This document shows, one piece after another, positions 48,438 through 61,690 of a stretch of DNA of 64,000 bases (position 1 is the stretch's first letter; each line of letters opens with the position of its first letter). Source of the stretch: Wuchereria bancrofti (Eukaryota > Nematoda > Chromadorea > Rhabditida > Onchocercidae); the NCBI GenBank assembly GCA_005281725.1, contig SSBO01000012.1, positions 18,673,881 through 18,737,880 of the forward strand, in the 5' to 3' direction. The position numbers and the translations under genes were made by a program. The notes below the pieces were generated by a model. It was not told where the DNA came from and made no database searches. It saw nothing but the letters and a program-made list of their open reading frames with translations.

Positions 48438-51400
48438 TTAGTATTTTCGAATTATTGGTGGTATTGGTTCCACTTCATTCTCGTTCAGCGTTTGATCAAT
48501 CACTGGTCGATAACTTAGCGAAACCTAAGTTGTTTAATCTATTAAATTGCGCATTGAATTTTGATTTGACAAATTATATCATTATGGGAGATATTAAGAA
48601 AATCCATGTTCACGAAATATAGATAGGAGAGAAGAAAGGAGGCTTTTTACAGTAGTTTGTGTTATGACCCTTATATTGACTCATTAGCGCCGACCATTGA
48701 CGATTGCATCTCAGTCCTTCAATCATTGTTTATTCATTTTTTGCAAGTCATACAGTCATCGCCGCTTAAAATATAACGGTAAACTTCCTTGATTTAAGAA
48801 CTATGGGACATGTGTTTGATTCTGCTACCATTAATAAAAAGCGTCATTTGGTGAATTAATACAGCTCTCGGGAAAAGAATTAAGTAGATAGAAAGCATCA
48901 ATAAATAAAAATGAACGATCAAAATATTATACTTTTCCAGTTTCCGGATTTTGGCTAATGACTGTATGCTTACGCCAATGTTCTTTGAATGGTTTCTTTA
49001 TCTGTCCTGCCAGTGGTATAGAATAATCAAATTCATCTATTCGTTGCTGAAGCAAAACTTGTTAATCTTAGTGGGAATAATTTAAAAGAAAAAAGTAACT
49101 TTTAAAAATAATTTTAAACTAATTCCTAGTATTAGTTACTTTGAAATTATTCAAGGTATTTTGCTCTTGTTGCGCTGAAATTACTCCAAGCACAATTTAC
49201 TTTAAAGTCATCGCGAGCATGAGCTCCTCTGGATTCTTTTCGAGCTTCTGCTGCAATGATCGTCTGCATGGCACACAGCAATAAATTTTGCAGCTCTAAT
49301 GTTTCAATAAGATCCGAATTCCATATTAGTCCACGATCCACAGTCTTCAGATGTTTTTGTTCACCAAAGATAGTTTCCATCTTCTTGATACCTTCCTGAA
49401 ATTCGATTTTACATTGCTAGAATAAATCTTTATTATTTCATTATCATTACTATTACTATTGTTTTTATTGTTACTATTACTTATTATTATTATTAAAATC
49501 ATTATTGCTTTTAAAACCTTATTATTGCTTGATAACAAGCATAATGATGGGTAATTCTATAAATGAGAAAATAAAGGGAGAGATAAATAATAGAATAGGA
49601 AGGATAAGGAAAAAGCGATTAAAAAAAAGTTAGATCCTTCCAGCAAGTCTTTTTCATGTTAATTGCTTATTTAATATCATTTACTTAACTAAATGAATTA
49701 GTTCCTATTGACAATCTTTTATCACTTTAATATGATTCGATTTCTATCAGTAAAATCAATTTATTCATTATAGTAGTTATGCTATGATATGAGAAATTGT
49801 CTTCTCTGTTTAGCTTCTAACTCTTGTTTATTTTTTATTCATTAATTTTGGTTTAAAAGGTTCATTTCATAGCTGAAGTTCAAACCAATGTCACAAATTG
49901 TTTAGCACTTTTACACCTGTAAAATATCGCCTCGTCGAAAGACAGCAGCATGTTTTTGCATTGTTTTTTGCATTTTTAATCTTAAAGCACCAGTATAGAT
50001 GTCGCCTTTTGCAAAACGCATTTTATCCACGTTAGCAAGCGTAGCTTCACCCGCATTAGGCGGTAAATCCGGAAGTTTAGAATTGGTTAATTTTGCTTGT
50101 TCCAATATGCTGTAAACATTTGATTAATAAAGCTTCTAAAAGTTACTATTAATACTAGAAAGTTTAATTTTTTTGAAAAAAGTGACAAAGCTGAGTTAAA
50201 TTTCAATTTTCAGTTTCCCACACACAAATTATGCCACACTATCTTATTCTATTTTCCATTCTAATTATATATATAATTAGAAATGAAAAAACATGTTTTT
50301 CTTTTAAAAGGCAGTACTTATTAGCGCAAGCTCGTCCAAACACGACAGTATCGAGGAGAGAATTAGCGCCAAGTCGATTAGCACCATGTACTGAATGTGC
50401 TGCAGTTTCGCCACATGCAAATAATCCCGGGACTAACTGCAGTATTACATTTTTAATGGTTTTATTTATTTATTTATTTTTTACCACAATTTTGTTATTC
50501 ATTTGGAATTATTTACAGATTATTTAACTTGTGATCATTTCCTATTTTCCTGTCTTTTATTTTATAATTGTATTCCTCAAATATCTTTCCAAATCATAAA
50601 AGATTTTGCAAGTATTCAATTTATGAAAAGCATTCATTTAACTATTATTGTTCATTCTTTTTTTCGTCACTTACTTTGCAAGGATATTACTTGAAATTTG
50701 ATAGAATGAAACTTACTCGATCACCTTCACTATGTGAAAAAGTTATTACTTGTCCTTTGTAATCAGTTGGTATTCCACCCATATTGTAATGAACCGTTGG
50801 AATTACAGGTACTGGTTCTTTAGTCGCATCAACACCAGCAAATATTTTGGCCGTTTCCATTATTCCTGTTGGGAAAAAAAATTTATTTTTACATAAAGTT
50901 TTTCACGGGCTTTTTTCTTTTTTTTTTAAATATATAAAAATAGTAGCTTTATTTAATCATTTTTTCATTTTAAAAATGATTTTATTTTATAATTCGATGT
51001 AAATATATGTATATATCGGAACATTTAATGCAATAGATTTTCTTTTGTAACGGTGTAACTAAACTGCCGGAAACGAATGCAATTATCAATTTTTCAGGCT
51101 CGAAGATTTTGTTCTTCCTTATTAACTTTAACTTTGTTAATTAGATTTTTAGTTATATAAATATGTAGACCTGGTAATTTGTTGTGCAAGTAATCTGCAG
51201 GGATATGATGAAGCTGCAAGTATATATGGTCATTTTCTTTGCCAACTCCTCTACCTTCGATTATTTCAATGGTCATTGCTCTGGACACAACATCTCGAGA
51301 TGCCAAATCTAACGCTTTTGGAGCATACTTTTTCATGAATCGTTCACCTTTACTATTTACTAAGTAACCTCCTTCTCCTATAATCCTAGTCATTTAAAAA

Positions 51401-53807
51401 ATTCTCATATGATCAAAAAATGATATTTAATGCACTTGTTTATTAACGATTACAATGATATTACTGAATTAACGACTGATTATTGTTGAAACACTCAAAA
51501 AAAGGGATATTAGCGAAAAATTACAAAAAGCAGGAAGAATTATATACAACTTAGTTACCTCGTGATCCTTCTGTAATTAGACAACCAACACCATAGATTC
51601 CGGTTGGATGAAATTGGATAAATTCCATATCGGTTGTTTGTAAACCGGCACGAATGACCATTGCATTACCATCACCAGTGGTACTATGTGCTGTAGTACA
51701 ACTAAAATAAGCTCGTCCAAAGCCACCTGTTGCCAAGACAGTAAATGGTGCCCTATAAGTAATAATCATTTTTTTTCATTATATTTCCCAAACTACCATT
51801 GTCGCGATATTATACAATATCGCATTGCATAGGAAATTATTGGAAAATTATTATTCCACGATGTTTATTATATGTGATAATACAAATGAGCAATTAATAT
51901 ATAAATAGAAAGTAAATTAACCGGAAACGATGGAATGTTCCATCTTCAAGATTCATCGCAATTATCCCAATACATCGTTCATCAGTCATAAGAAGATCAA
52001 GCGCAAAAAATTCGATATAATAGTCACAATGAAATTGTAACGATGTGCCGTAAAGTGTATGAAGCATTGAATGACCCGTACGATCTGCTACAGCACATGT
52101 ACTACAAACGAAAACAATGATTAAAATTACTTCAATCTTTTAAGACGATGAATTTTCTTTTGTTTTGAAGTGATGGTTAATTGAAAATGTACCATAAATT
52201 CTTATAATCATTTGATTAAACACTGTGATATTTGAAATAAAAAGGAATTAAAAAGAAACGTGTAGAAATATTTGAGCTAAGATAAAGTGGAAATAAAATA
52301 TTTTCATAAATCATTAAATTAACTATCTTTTAATAAGAAAAAGTATTGAATTCCTCTGAAACCAACCTTTCCTTGTGTAAAATCTCTGTTGAAAAGATTT
52401 AAAATATGATTTAGTTAAATTTACTCTATATCAAATTTTGCAAGTAATTTTTGGTTTTCTCATTAAGAAGTAAATTTAAATTATCCTAAATAGAAAAAGC
52501 TTTTACGAACCGTTTAGCAACTCCCCCTTTTCCATAATTATTACTTTGTCCACCAAATGAGCGTTGATAAATTTTTCCTTCAGCTGTTCTCGAGAATGGC
52601 ATCCCATAGTTTTCTAATTCAATTACCGCTCGAACAGCATCTTTTGTTAGATAATGTATAGCATTTTGATCACCCAACCAATCACTTCCTATATTTTTAC
52701 ACTCTACTTTACAATCCAAATCAGAAATGTTTTGATGGAATGTGGAAGAAATCTTAGAAATGCCTCCAAATAGTTTATTAATTTCTTGTTACCAAAATTT
52801 GCCATAATGCCATTGCTTATAATTCAAATATGTGATGTTAAAAAGCTGATTTGATACCTTACATTTTTTGCTAGTATGAAATCACATACAATTAATTGTT
52901 TCAAATCTTTAATCAGTTGAAAAGTCGCATGAAATCAGTAACCTTTTACAGTGTCGTAAAAATGCCATTTCCAATTATCCGGATTCATACTACCGATTGC
53001 TGCATTAATACCTCCTTGTGCAGCTACAGTATGCGATCTTGTTGGAAATAATTTTGTTATGACTGCCACTCGTAAGCCACCTTCACCTAGACGTGCTGCT
53101 GCTCGTAGACCTGCTCCACCTGGACAAGCAACTATTAAAAAAATTTGTCCATCAATGGTAAGTGGAAAGTAGTGAGAAAATAGAACTGATTAATAATGTT
53201 TAATTCTAATTCTTTAAAAAACCAAAAAAAAGAAACAAATTTTTAGAAACGAAAGAATTTGATGGAAAATCTTACATAATCCATCTATTGTAAGAATATC
53301 TACTAAATAAAGAATTGAAATGGAATTTGTAATAAATGAACTCGTTATTCTTACTGTATCTTATCATTTATTAGTAAATAACAGTTACATGATAACAATT
53401 ATCAATGGCAAAACAAACAAACTTATTGAAAGCAATAAATGATGTCTTAGTTGTTAATCATTAATTAGCTTATCAAGCATATGCACTAACAATGAATGAG
53501 TTTATCGTTATAATTGCATCTCTTACTTTATTCTTATATCAACAAAAAATACACAACTTTTTTTTGCTAATTGTTATCAGTTGGCAGCACATATGATGAA
53601 TTATTAAATGATACTTTAATTGCTATAAGTTAGTTTCCTTTCAAAATCATAATCAAACAAACCAGCTCCAACAACAATTGCATCATAATTATGATCGATA
53701 ATAGTATAATTTGCAATATATGTCTTCTTCGCGCGGCAATTCATTAGTGATGTCAAACCATTCCGAACATTTTTTTGATTTATCAATGCACTTGCCAAAC
53801 GTAACAT
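48438..53807 (-). CDS. SDHA: Succinate dehydrogenase flavoprotein subunit, copy 2
   Basis: This second full-length SDHA shares the twelve-exon plan and the intron phases of copy 1, with longer introns. The start is [20 protein letters not shown], a plausible mitochondrial presequence. Key segments include [127 protein letters not shown] and [13 protein letters not shown]. It ends PPIIRKY before TAA at 48438, whereas copy 1 ends IRSY. Flavin-His, active-site Arg and substrate-binding residues are conserved, so it should be an active flavoprotein. Divergence from copy 1 is spread across the protein, including presequence and C-terminus, which suggests an old duplication with retained function. 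Stage-specific complex II flavoproteins are known in Ascaris; which copy corresponds to which isoform cannot be told here. Confidence 0.92.
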
Positions 53808-55054
53808 TGCCGTACTTTGAAGAAAAGAAAAATTTTTTCAAATACTTAGAAAATTTGTTCTAAAGGTAAAATATATTAAAATATTGAAAGTACAAAAAAA
53901 AATTTATGAAAAAATTCTACCAGAATATATCGTACTACCTGCTTTGATTCAAAAAGAAGACACAATAAATCTAAAGCGTAATTTGGACCTTTTTGAAAGA
54001 TATAAAAATTTGCATAAAAAAAAATCAATGCATGATAGAATTCTTATGCCAGTGTTTTAGTTCTGCATCTTACATGTCCTTTTTTTGCTCGTCTAATTTC
54101 ATTTATTGCATCCCCGAGTTCTTTTGTGTCTTCAAATTCAAAATCTAAATTAAATTAAAAGTTTGCACTAATAAAATATTAATATCATAAATGGAAGTGC
54201 TTCAGATCGATCATAAGTATAATATTATTGTTTTTTTTTTTTGAAAGTTCATTAACAAAAGCAGGCATATTTGATTTATTAGTGGAATTCATCGAATAAA
54301 ATAGTACAATTGATAAATCATTCCTTCTGATACAAATAAACCCGCTCATACGAGATGTTTGCTTGAATAATAAGAGAAATACTGCCAACTAAATAAATAT
54401 TAACAGTACTTAAACAAATATACATAATTACTTTATTACTCATAATTGTAAAGTAGTAGTATATGAGAAAAATAAAAAACAATCATCAATCTTATCATTT
54501 CCTGTTCATACAATCAGTATGTATTGCGATGTGTATGCATGAAACGAAACAATTTGTACAAGGGAAATGAAGTTGCCATTTAATTAATTAAATTAAGTGT
54601 ATAAAAACTTAAACACAATAATTTTCGTTTCGTTCTTTTTTATTTTTTTTATGTTTTAAATCTTGCATATTAAAAATGTTTTATTTGTTGAAATTCGAAA
54701 TTTTCTAAAATATTTCAACCTTCAAATTTTCCGAAAATTGCATTTCATATAAATTGAAAAGATTGTCAAAACTCAAAAAGATTAACTAACATAAACTGAT
54801 AAATTTGTTTCTAAGAAAAAAGAAGGAAACGAGGTAGAAGTGATAATGCAGCATTAGTTTATCACACAATACCTTTTATGAATTAAGACCCAATTAAAAT
54901 ACCTAATAACAAATGATTAGACCTAAAAATTTTTTACGATAACTGAAAATTTCACGATAACACATTTCTTTTTCTCTCGATCCCTTTTAGTTTCAACTTT
55001 GGATAGCGAGAAAAAGAAAAGAATATAATCAAAGTTAAGGTAATACTATTGACC
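53808..55054. other. Spacer between SDHA copy 2 and the SLC17-type gene
   Basis: Mostly AT-rich. The only coding-like segment is the possible exon at 54074-54144 (minus). CTTTTCTTCAAAG just before the SDHA copy 2 ATG could be a trans-splice acceptor. The frame at 54185-54388 (minus) is AT-biased. Confidence 0.4.
54074..54144 (-). CDS. Possible orphan exon
   Basis: Minus-strand segment bounded by an AATTTAG acceptor and a CAT|GTAAGA donor. It encodes about 23 charged residues (FEFEDTKELGDAINEIRR, then AKKGH) with helical character and better codon balance than its surroundings. Partner exons were not found. It could be a 5' exon of an alternative SDHA copy 2 transcript, part of a small gene, or chance. 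Confidence 0.3.
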
Positions 55055-58000
55055 TTAGACAGGTGTGGGAAGTGTTTCGGCATGATATGCTGAAGATATT
55101 GTTTTGGCAGTTTTGCTGATATTCATGTTCGTATCTTTCTTTCCATATCCAGCTGATTCTTTTTCCTTCAATTTCGGGATTGCCCATGGTTGTAGATCAG
55201 CGGAACCCCAAAGAGTAAAAAATATCACGGGTAAGAAAGCAACAATTGCTGATATCGTGTAAAGAAGTTTCCACTGACTATCTGAACCGGACCACGAATT
55301 TAGAATCAATCCATTTGTCAGCTTATTCACGATACTTAAATTATTGATAAGATCATGTCACCTTTTTTTTTAAAAAAAATGATGATAAGTGCATCAAATT
55401 TCTATGATGATGAATGGCACGGATTAAACATTTCGAATTACTGTTCAGGAGAACAACTTGATAATTTCTTCATATTCTTCGTAATTATCATTATGATATT
55501 GCCTCTTCAAAATATAATTATAATCAACTCGTTTTTTATGACAAATTTAGATATTCTAATTAAAAAATAAGAATTAATCGACTTCAAATTCTATCATAGA
55601 AATAATTTATCATAGAAATAAAAATCAATTTAAAATTTTTTGCAAATATTAAACGAGCAACTAACTTAGCTATATGTCCGGCAGAAAAAGCAATGCCTGT
55701 AATAGAACCTGTATATGCCGGACCTATCTGTAATAATGCAGTAAATACACCAGGAGTATGTAAACCTGAAATTACTATAAGATAAATTTCTAAATGATAA
55801 AAACTTCTATTCAATTTTTTTGCAAAATATCTTATTTAATTAATAATTTAATCAACAAAAATAAAACAAAACAAAACAAAAAAAAGATCTTGCAATGATT
55901 ACTAAAAATCATACGATTAATAAATAATAAGAATGAATTATTAATTTGGTCAAATTAATAATTACCAGCAAATGCATTTGCAACACAAACAATAATCAAT
56001 GCTTGTATGTCATGTGTTATCAGTGGTATGATAAAGAGACCAAAAGCAAGACCAGCTGAACCGATGCCATTGAATGATTTAACAAGAATTGTCCTTTCCA
56101 TCACACAGCATCCATTTTTCCTTGCACTCAAATAGGACGACAGTGATGACGAAAGATTCTTACTGATCCATAATGCTAGTAGTGGCAGTGCTGAATACAA
56201 AGTGCTCCGAACATCCGACAGATGAAGTACTTCTTTCATATAAATGGGTAGTAACTAAAAGTAATTATGTTATCAATTAATTTAATATATATTACAATTC
56301 ATCAATAAATTTGGTATTTGTATCAATCACATGTATGCAAATTCTATTTTTCTTGCTCATAAGCGTATAATGTTGTAAATAAAGTTTTAAAAATCATAAA
56401 ATAATTACTGTTGTAGTGATAACGAGCGGATATTCTTGGCAAACTACTGCTAATATTCCCATAATAAACGGACGTGATATTAGTAATTCTTTCCATGGTG
56501 TATTTTTCCGTTCTTTCCTCTAACAAAATGATAAATTAAAGCTACAAATTTATTAAAATATGGAATTTTAATCATTTTTTTTTTACAAAATACAAAATTT
56601 ACAATTCCTTTTTTGTTTTCAAATTTGTTGCTTATATAAAATTATGCAAATTTGTTAGTTTTCGTTACTTACGCAAAAAAAAAACCCGATAGTTTTTTAA
56701 TTTGAAGTTAATCAAAAAAAATTTGATTGAAGAATCAGTTCATAAAGAAAAAGAAAAGGATTGAAAATGAAACAGAACAGCAGTGTTGAAAAGGCTTTTA
56801 TTATCCATTTAGGATGCTTTTTATATTAAACAAATAAACAAATTACCTTTCCCAAAGATTCTTCGCTAATTTTCCTTAAAATATACATCTTTTCTTCATT
56901 TCTTACAAAATAATGCTTTGATGGCTTATCAGCTGACATAATCAACCAGATAAGTAACATAAGCGCAGCAATTATTGCCGAAATATAAAATGTAAATTTC
57001 CAACCGCCGAATGTATCTTTTCTGAGACAAACCCATCCGGATACTGGTAAGATAAGTAAACTTCCTGAAAATAAATACATCTCAATTTCTTATTTTAACT
57101 TTCAATTAGATAAGTGAAAAACAAATTTTTTTAAAAAAGCACTAAAAAATTATTTGAAAATAGTATTTGACACGAATTACTTTCTGCATTCTTTTATAAA
57201 ATTCTCATTTCTTTTGTTTAGCAACATTATTATTCTTGGAGGAGCAAAAGAAAAAAACCATTTTTCAAGTTAAAAATGATAAGCGACACTTTTAAAACAT
57301 AATCAATTAAATAAAACCAAATCATCTAATAATTAAATATATTAATTAATTATTAATTAATCGACATGCTTTTAAGTCAGAAATATCCCTCGTAAGCAAT
57401 GAATGATAATTACGTTTTAATTATTAATATATGCTTTTTTTTTAACTTGGAAATCAGTAATGTATAAAAATTAATGAAATTGTAAATGCAAAATAAAAAT
57501 TAGAACCAATTTGTCGGCCACCAGTAATAAATCCAATAGCAAATGAACGCTCTTTCGGTGGAAACCAACGAACGATCATAGAGCTGATCGATGGAGTAAG
57601 GAAAGCATCAGCTATTCCACAAAGAATTCGAGCAATAATTGCAAAAATAAAATGTTTTGCAGCAAGAAGCGGTAATATCATATTACTAATGATAGTTACA
57701 AATAACGCCACAGCTACTGTCCATTTGCCATTTAAACGATCCGCTTGTGGACCAATCACTAACATAAAAAGAGAGCCAATATTTTGGGCACATAATACCA
57801 TACCTGAAATGTTGATTTTAGCAGCAATATCGATCGATTCATTTTTGCATAATGTTGGATAAGAAATGACAATATTTAATTAAGAAGAAGAAAAAGAGAA
57901 GAACCTTGCTGAAGCATTGTCCAGTTTAGACGTTCATCAGCGTGACAAGACCGTATCTCAATGTAATCTTGATTGGCATTAGCATTTGACTGCGAAAAAT

Positions 58001-59526
58001 GCTCTGAATCAGGCCTATCATCAAATTTCATCCCAATTTTTGACGCTATGTTAGGTGAGCATGGCTGTGTGATTCGTTCTGAGACATTTAAACCTTTTTC
58101 CATAGCACTTTGATATCTGAACAAATGTTAGCTTGGATTTGTTAATTTTAAATTTCAATGTAGAGCTAGATCTAAATACTGTGATTTCAATCAAATGATT
58201 GATAATAAGGTAAGAATATAAAAATCAAATTGTGATTTATAACTTTATTTCGTTTTTTCATTTCAATGCATAGTGCGCATTATCATCAACTAACTCAGTT
58301 ATTTCTGAAATTTTCTTAAATTCATTTCAAATTGTTTGAAGGAAAACTAATTTAAAAATTTTTGAAATATATTAAAATGCATAAAAATATTTGCAAATCA
58401 ATTTATTCAAAGCTAATATGAAAAAATTCCCTGACTTCAATGATTTTAAACGAATATCTCCAATTTCTAATGAATGATTAAATTTAATAGTTCGTTTACC
58501 ATACTTTTTTTAAAATAACCATTTATTAATCTCCCTCTTCCTGTGCTTTATTTACTCCTATTATTTTATGTTATTCTCTCTTCTCCTCTCTCATTCTCTA
58601 GTATGTAATACACATTTCATATCTCTTGTAACTGGTTCTAATTTTTGTTAAAAAATTTTCCACTTAAACAAAAATGAAAAAAAAAGAGAAAGGAAAAGAT
58701 GTACTTTATCCGAACACTTTCCCATCAGTTTACCTAAATGAAGATAATTAGAATTCAAGCATAATGGATCAGCGTTCCTAAAATTCGTAACCAAATACCT
58801 GTTTGAAATCATCGGATAAATCTTTTGAAAGTAAAAAAAAAAACAGAATAGTTGAATAAAAGTTCGAAAAATTAATCCAATTAAACGATATTTAATTGTA
58901 CTATCATACGTGTTATGCATCATCGAACAATTGAATGATTTATATTAAAAAATTTTTTCTTCTAAATTCATAAAATCTCAGTTACATAGAATTTTTACAA
59001 ATATTTCTTTACTGAATGATTTATTATAACATTACTTTAAATATTATAATTAAAAAAGCTTTATTAACTAACAATTAGATTAAATTAATAATGATTAACT
59101 TTATTTAAATAATTTTGAAAAAAAAATAATAAAAACATTTAATTTGAAATGAAAAAATTACTCGATAGAATGCAAAATTTTTCTATTAAAATTTTTGAAC
59201 TAATTTTAAAATGAAAAAACAAATAAAAATTACCGTATAATTCGTGAATTAGCCATATTTTCATCATCTTTTACAACCATACAAACAAGCGATCCAGCTA
59301 GATTTGTTGTTGTCACTGATAATGCCATCAAGCACGATGACATCAGTACAGCAATCATCATGCGCATTGTTAAGAAGTAGCTGAGTTTATGATAAATTGT
59401 TGGCCTCCTCGATTGAGCCTTTTCATCTTTTATGATATTTGACAAAATTTCATCAGTTTTAGCAAAATTTTCTACAACAATATTTGCACTCACATTTTCA
59501 CTTATTGTCGGTATTATTCGAACCAT
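55055..59526 (-). CDS. SLC17-type anion transporter (major facilitator)
   Basis: SLC17 proteins carry organic anions or phosphate (sialin, vesicular glutamate and type-I phosphate transporters). Eight exons join in phase: 59234-59526, 57905-58116, 57507-57803, 56847-57064, 56409-56519, 55966-56254, 55666-55765 and 55055-55334, about 599 residues. Features: a cytosolic N-terminus of about 50 residues, TM1 (RMMIAVLMSSCLMALSVTTT), a polar loop of about 95 residues, then the MFS motif GPQADRLNGKW after TM2. RWFPPKERSFAIGFITGGRQ, TPWKELLISRPFIMGILAVV, LLPIYMKEVLHLSD and LHTPGVFTALLQIGPAYTGS follow. It ends TLWGSADLQPWA, a typical SLC17 C-terminal motif, plus a 40-residue tail. The long first loop exceeds the usual family size. 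Substrate cannot be told. The first exon is present twice because of the 1.69-kb duplication. Confidence 0.85.
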
Positions 59527-59999
59527 CCTAAAATCAATCCATCATTTATTTATTTTAGGGAAAAAAATTGTTTTCATTATTAATTAAATAATCGAATAAG
59601 CAGTACTGATATGATATGAGTGGTGTGAAATGTGATAATAAGTAGTTTATCACTTTCTACAATTTTGCATATCCCACGTATTCTTTTTGTCAGTTAATTA
59701 ATCATAATATATTAGACATGCAGTTATGTTAAGAATGGTGTGGAAGAGGTGATATAGCCAGTAGTAAGTGACTTTGCAAAAAAGAAAAGAAAATTAAATT
59801 TCGTTTTCTAACTTATCAGTTCCTTAGCGCGAAATGCACACAAATGCATAGTCAATTCTACTTTCAATGACTGGTTAGCAGAGAATACATATGTTTGCTT
59901 AATTCAGTTGAAATTTTTTGGAATTGCGTAAGATGCAGGAAGTGTCACCTCTCAATTGATACGTTTTGAAAAAAAAAGAAACTTCCACATAACTTTAAA
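58310..59999. repeat. 1690-bp direct duplication, copy 1
   Basis: Appears base-for-base identical to 60001-61690 (offset 1691) wherever compared, including the low-complexity tracts. It contains exon 1 of the SLC17-type gene. An N separates the copies, which points to two overlapping contigs joined without merging. Confidence 0.95.
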
Positions 60000-60000
60000 N
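60000..60000. other. Single undetermined base at a contig join
   Basis: The only N in the window, exactly between two identical 1690-bp copies. Confidence 0.95.
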
Positions 60001-61690
60001 ATTTTCTTAAATTCATTTCAAATTGTTTGAAGGAAAACTAATTTAAAAATTTTTGAAATATATTAAAATGCATAAAAATATTTGCAAATCAATTTATTCA
60101 AAGCTAATATGAAAAAATTCCCTGACTTCAATGATTTTAAACGAATATCTCCAATTTCTAATGAATGATTAAATTTAATAGTTCGTTTACCATACTTTTT
60201 TTAAAATAACCATTTATTAATCTCCCTCTTCCTGTGCTTTATTTACTCCTATTATTTTATGTTATTCTCTCTTCTCCTCTCTCATTCTCTAGTATGTAAT
60301 ACACATTTCATATCTCTTGTAACTGGTTCTAATTTTTGTTAAAAAATTTTCCACTTAAACAAAAATGAAAAAAAAAGAGAAAGGAAAAGATGTACTTTAT
60401 CCGAACACTTTCCCATCAGTTTACCTAAATGAAGATAATTAGAATTCAAGCATAATGGATCAGCGTTCCTAAAATTCGTAACCAAATACCTGTTTGAAAT
60501 CATCGGATAAATCTTTTGAAAGTAAAAAAAAAAACAGAATAGTTGAATAAAAGTTCGAAAAATTAATCCAATTAAACGATATTTAATTGTACTATCATAC
60601 GTGTTATGCATCATCGAACAATTGAATGATTTATATTAAAAAATTTTTTCTTCTAAATTCATAAAATCTCAGTTACATAGAATTTTTACAAATATTTCTT
60701 TACTGAATGATTTATTATAACATTACTTTAAATATTATAATTAAAAAAGCTTTATTAACTAACAATTAGATTAAATTAATAATGATTAACTTTATTTAAA
60801 TAATTTTGAAAAAAAAATAATAAAAACATTTAATTTGAAATGAAAAAATTACTCGATAGAATGCAAAATTTTTCTATTAAAATTTTTGAACTAATTTTAA
60901 AATGAAAAAACAAATAAAAATTACCGTATAATTCGTGAATTAGCCATATTTTCATCATCTTTTACAACCATACAAACAAGCGATCCAGCTAGATTTGTTG
61001 TTGTCACTGATAATGCCATCAAGCACGATGACATCAGTACAGCAATCATCATGCGCATTGTTAAGAAGTAGCTGAGTTTATGATAAATTGTTGGCCTCCT
61101 CGATTGAGCCTTTTCATCTTTTATGATATTTGACAAAATTTCATCAGTTTTAGCAAAATTTTCTACAACAATATTTGCACTCACATTTTCACTTATTGTC
61201 GGTATTATTCGAACCATCCTAAAATCAATCCATCATTTATTTATTTTAGGGAAAAAAATTGTTTTCATTATTAATTAAATAATCGAATAAGCAGTACTGA
61301 TATGATATGAGTGGTGTGAAATGTGATAATAAGTAGTTTATCACTTTCTACAATTTTGCATATCCCACGTATTCTTTTTGTCAGTTAATTAATCATAATA
61401 TATTAGACATGCAGTTATGTTAAGAATGGTGTGGAAGAGGTGATATAGCCAGTAGTAAGTGACTTTGCAAAAAAGAAAAGAAAATTAAATTTCGTTTTCT
61501 AACTTATCAGTTCCTTAGCGCGAAATGCACACAAATGCATAGTCAATTCTACTTTCAATGACTGGTTAGCAGAGAATACATATGTTTGCTTAATTCAGTT
61601 GAAATTTTTTGGAATTGCGTAAGATGCAGGAAGTGTCACCTCTCAATTGATACGTTTTGAAAAAAAAAGAAACTTCCACATAACTTTAAA
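60001..61690. repeat. 1690-bp direct duplication, copy 2
   Basis: Identical to 58310-59999. It carries a second copy of SLC17 exon 1 (60925-61217 on the minus strand). True flanking sequence resumes at 61691. Confidence 0.95.
60925..61217 (-). CDS. Duplicate of SLC17 exon 1 (probably assembly artefact)
   Basis: The same 293-bp exon as 59234-59526, starting MVRIIPTISENVSANIVVEN and ending at the CG|GTAATT donor. If the duplication is real it would be an extra first exon; the perfect identity and the N argue against that. Confidence 0.6.

Noticed and set aside
58648..58923. 91-codon minus-strand frame, also present at 60339-60614
   Set aside because: It lies in the intron between SLC17 exons 1 and 2, lacks matching splice phases, and appears twice only because of the duplicated block.
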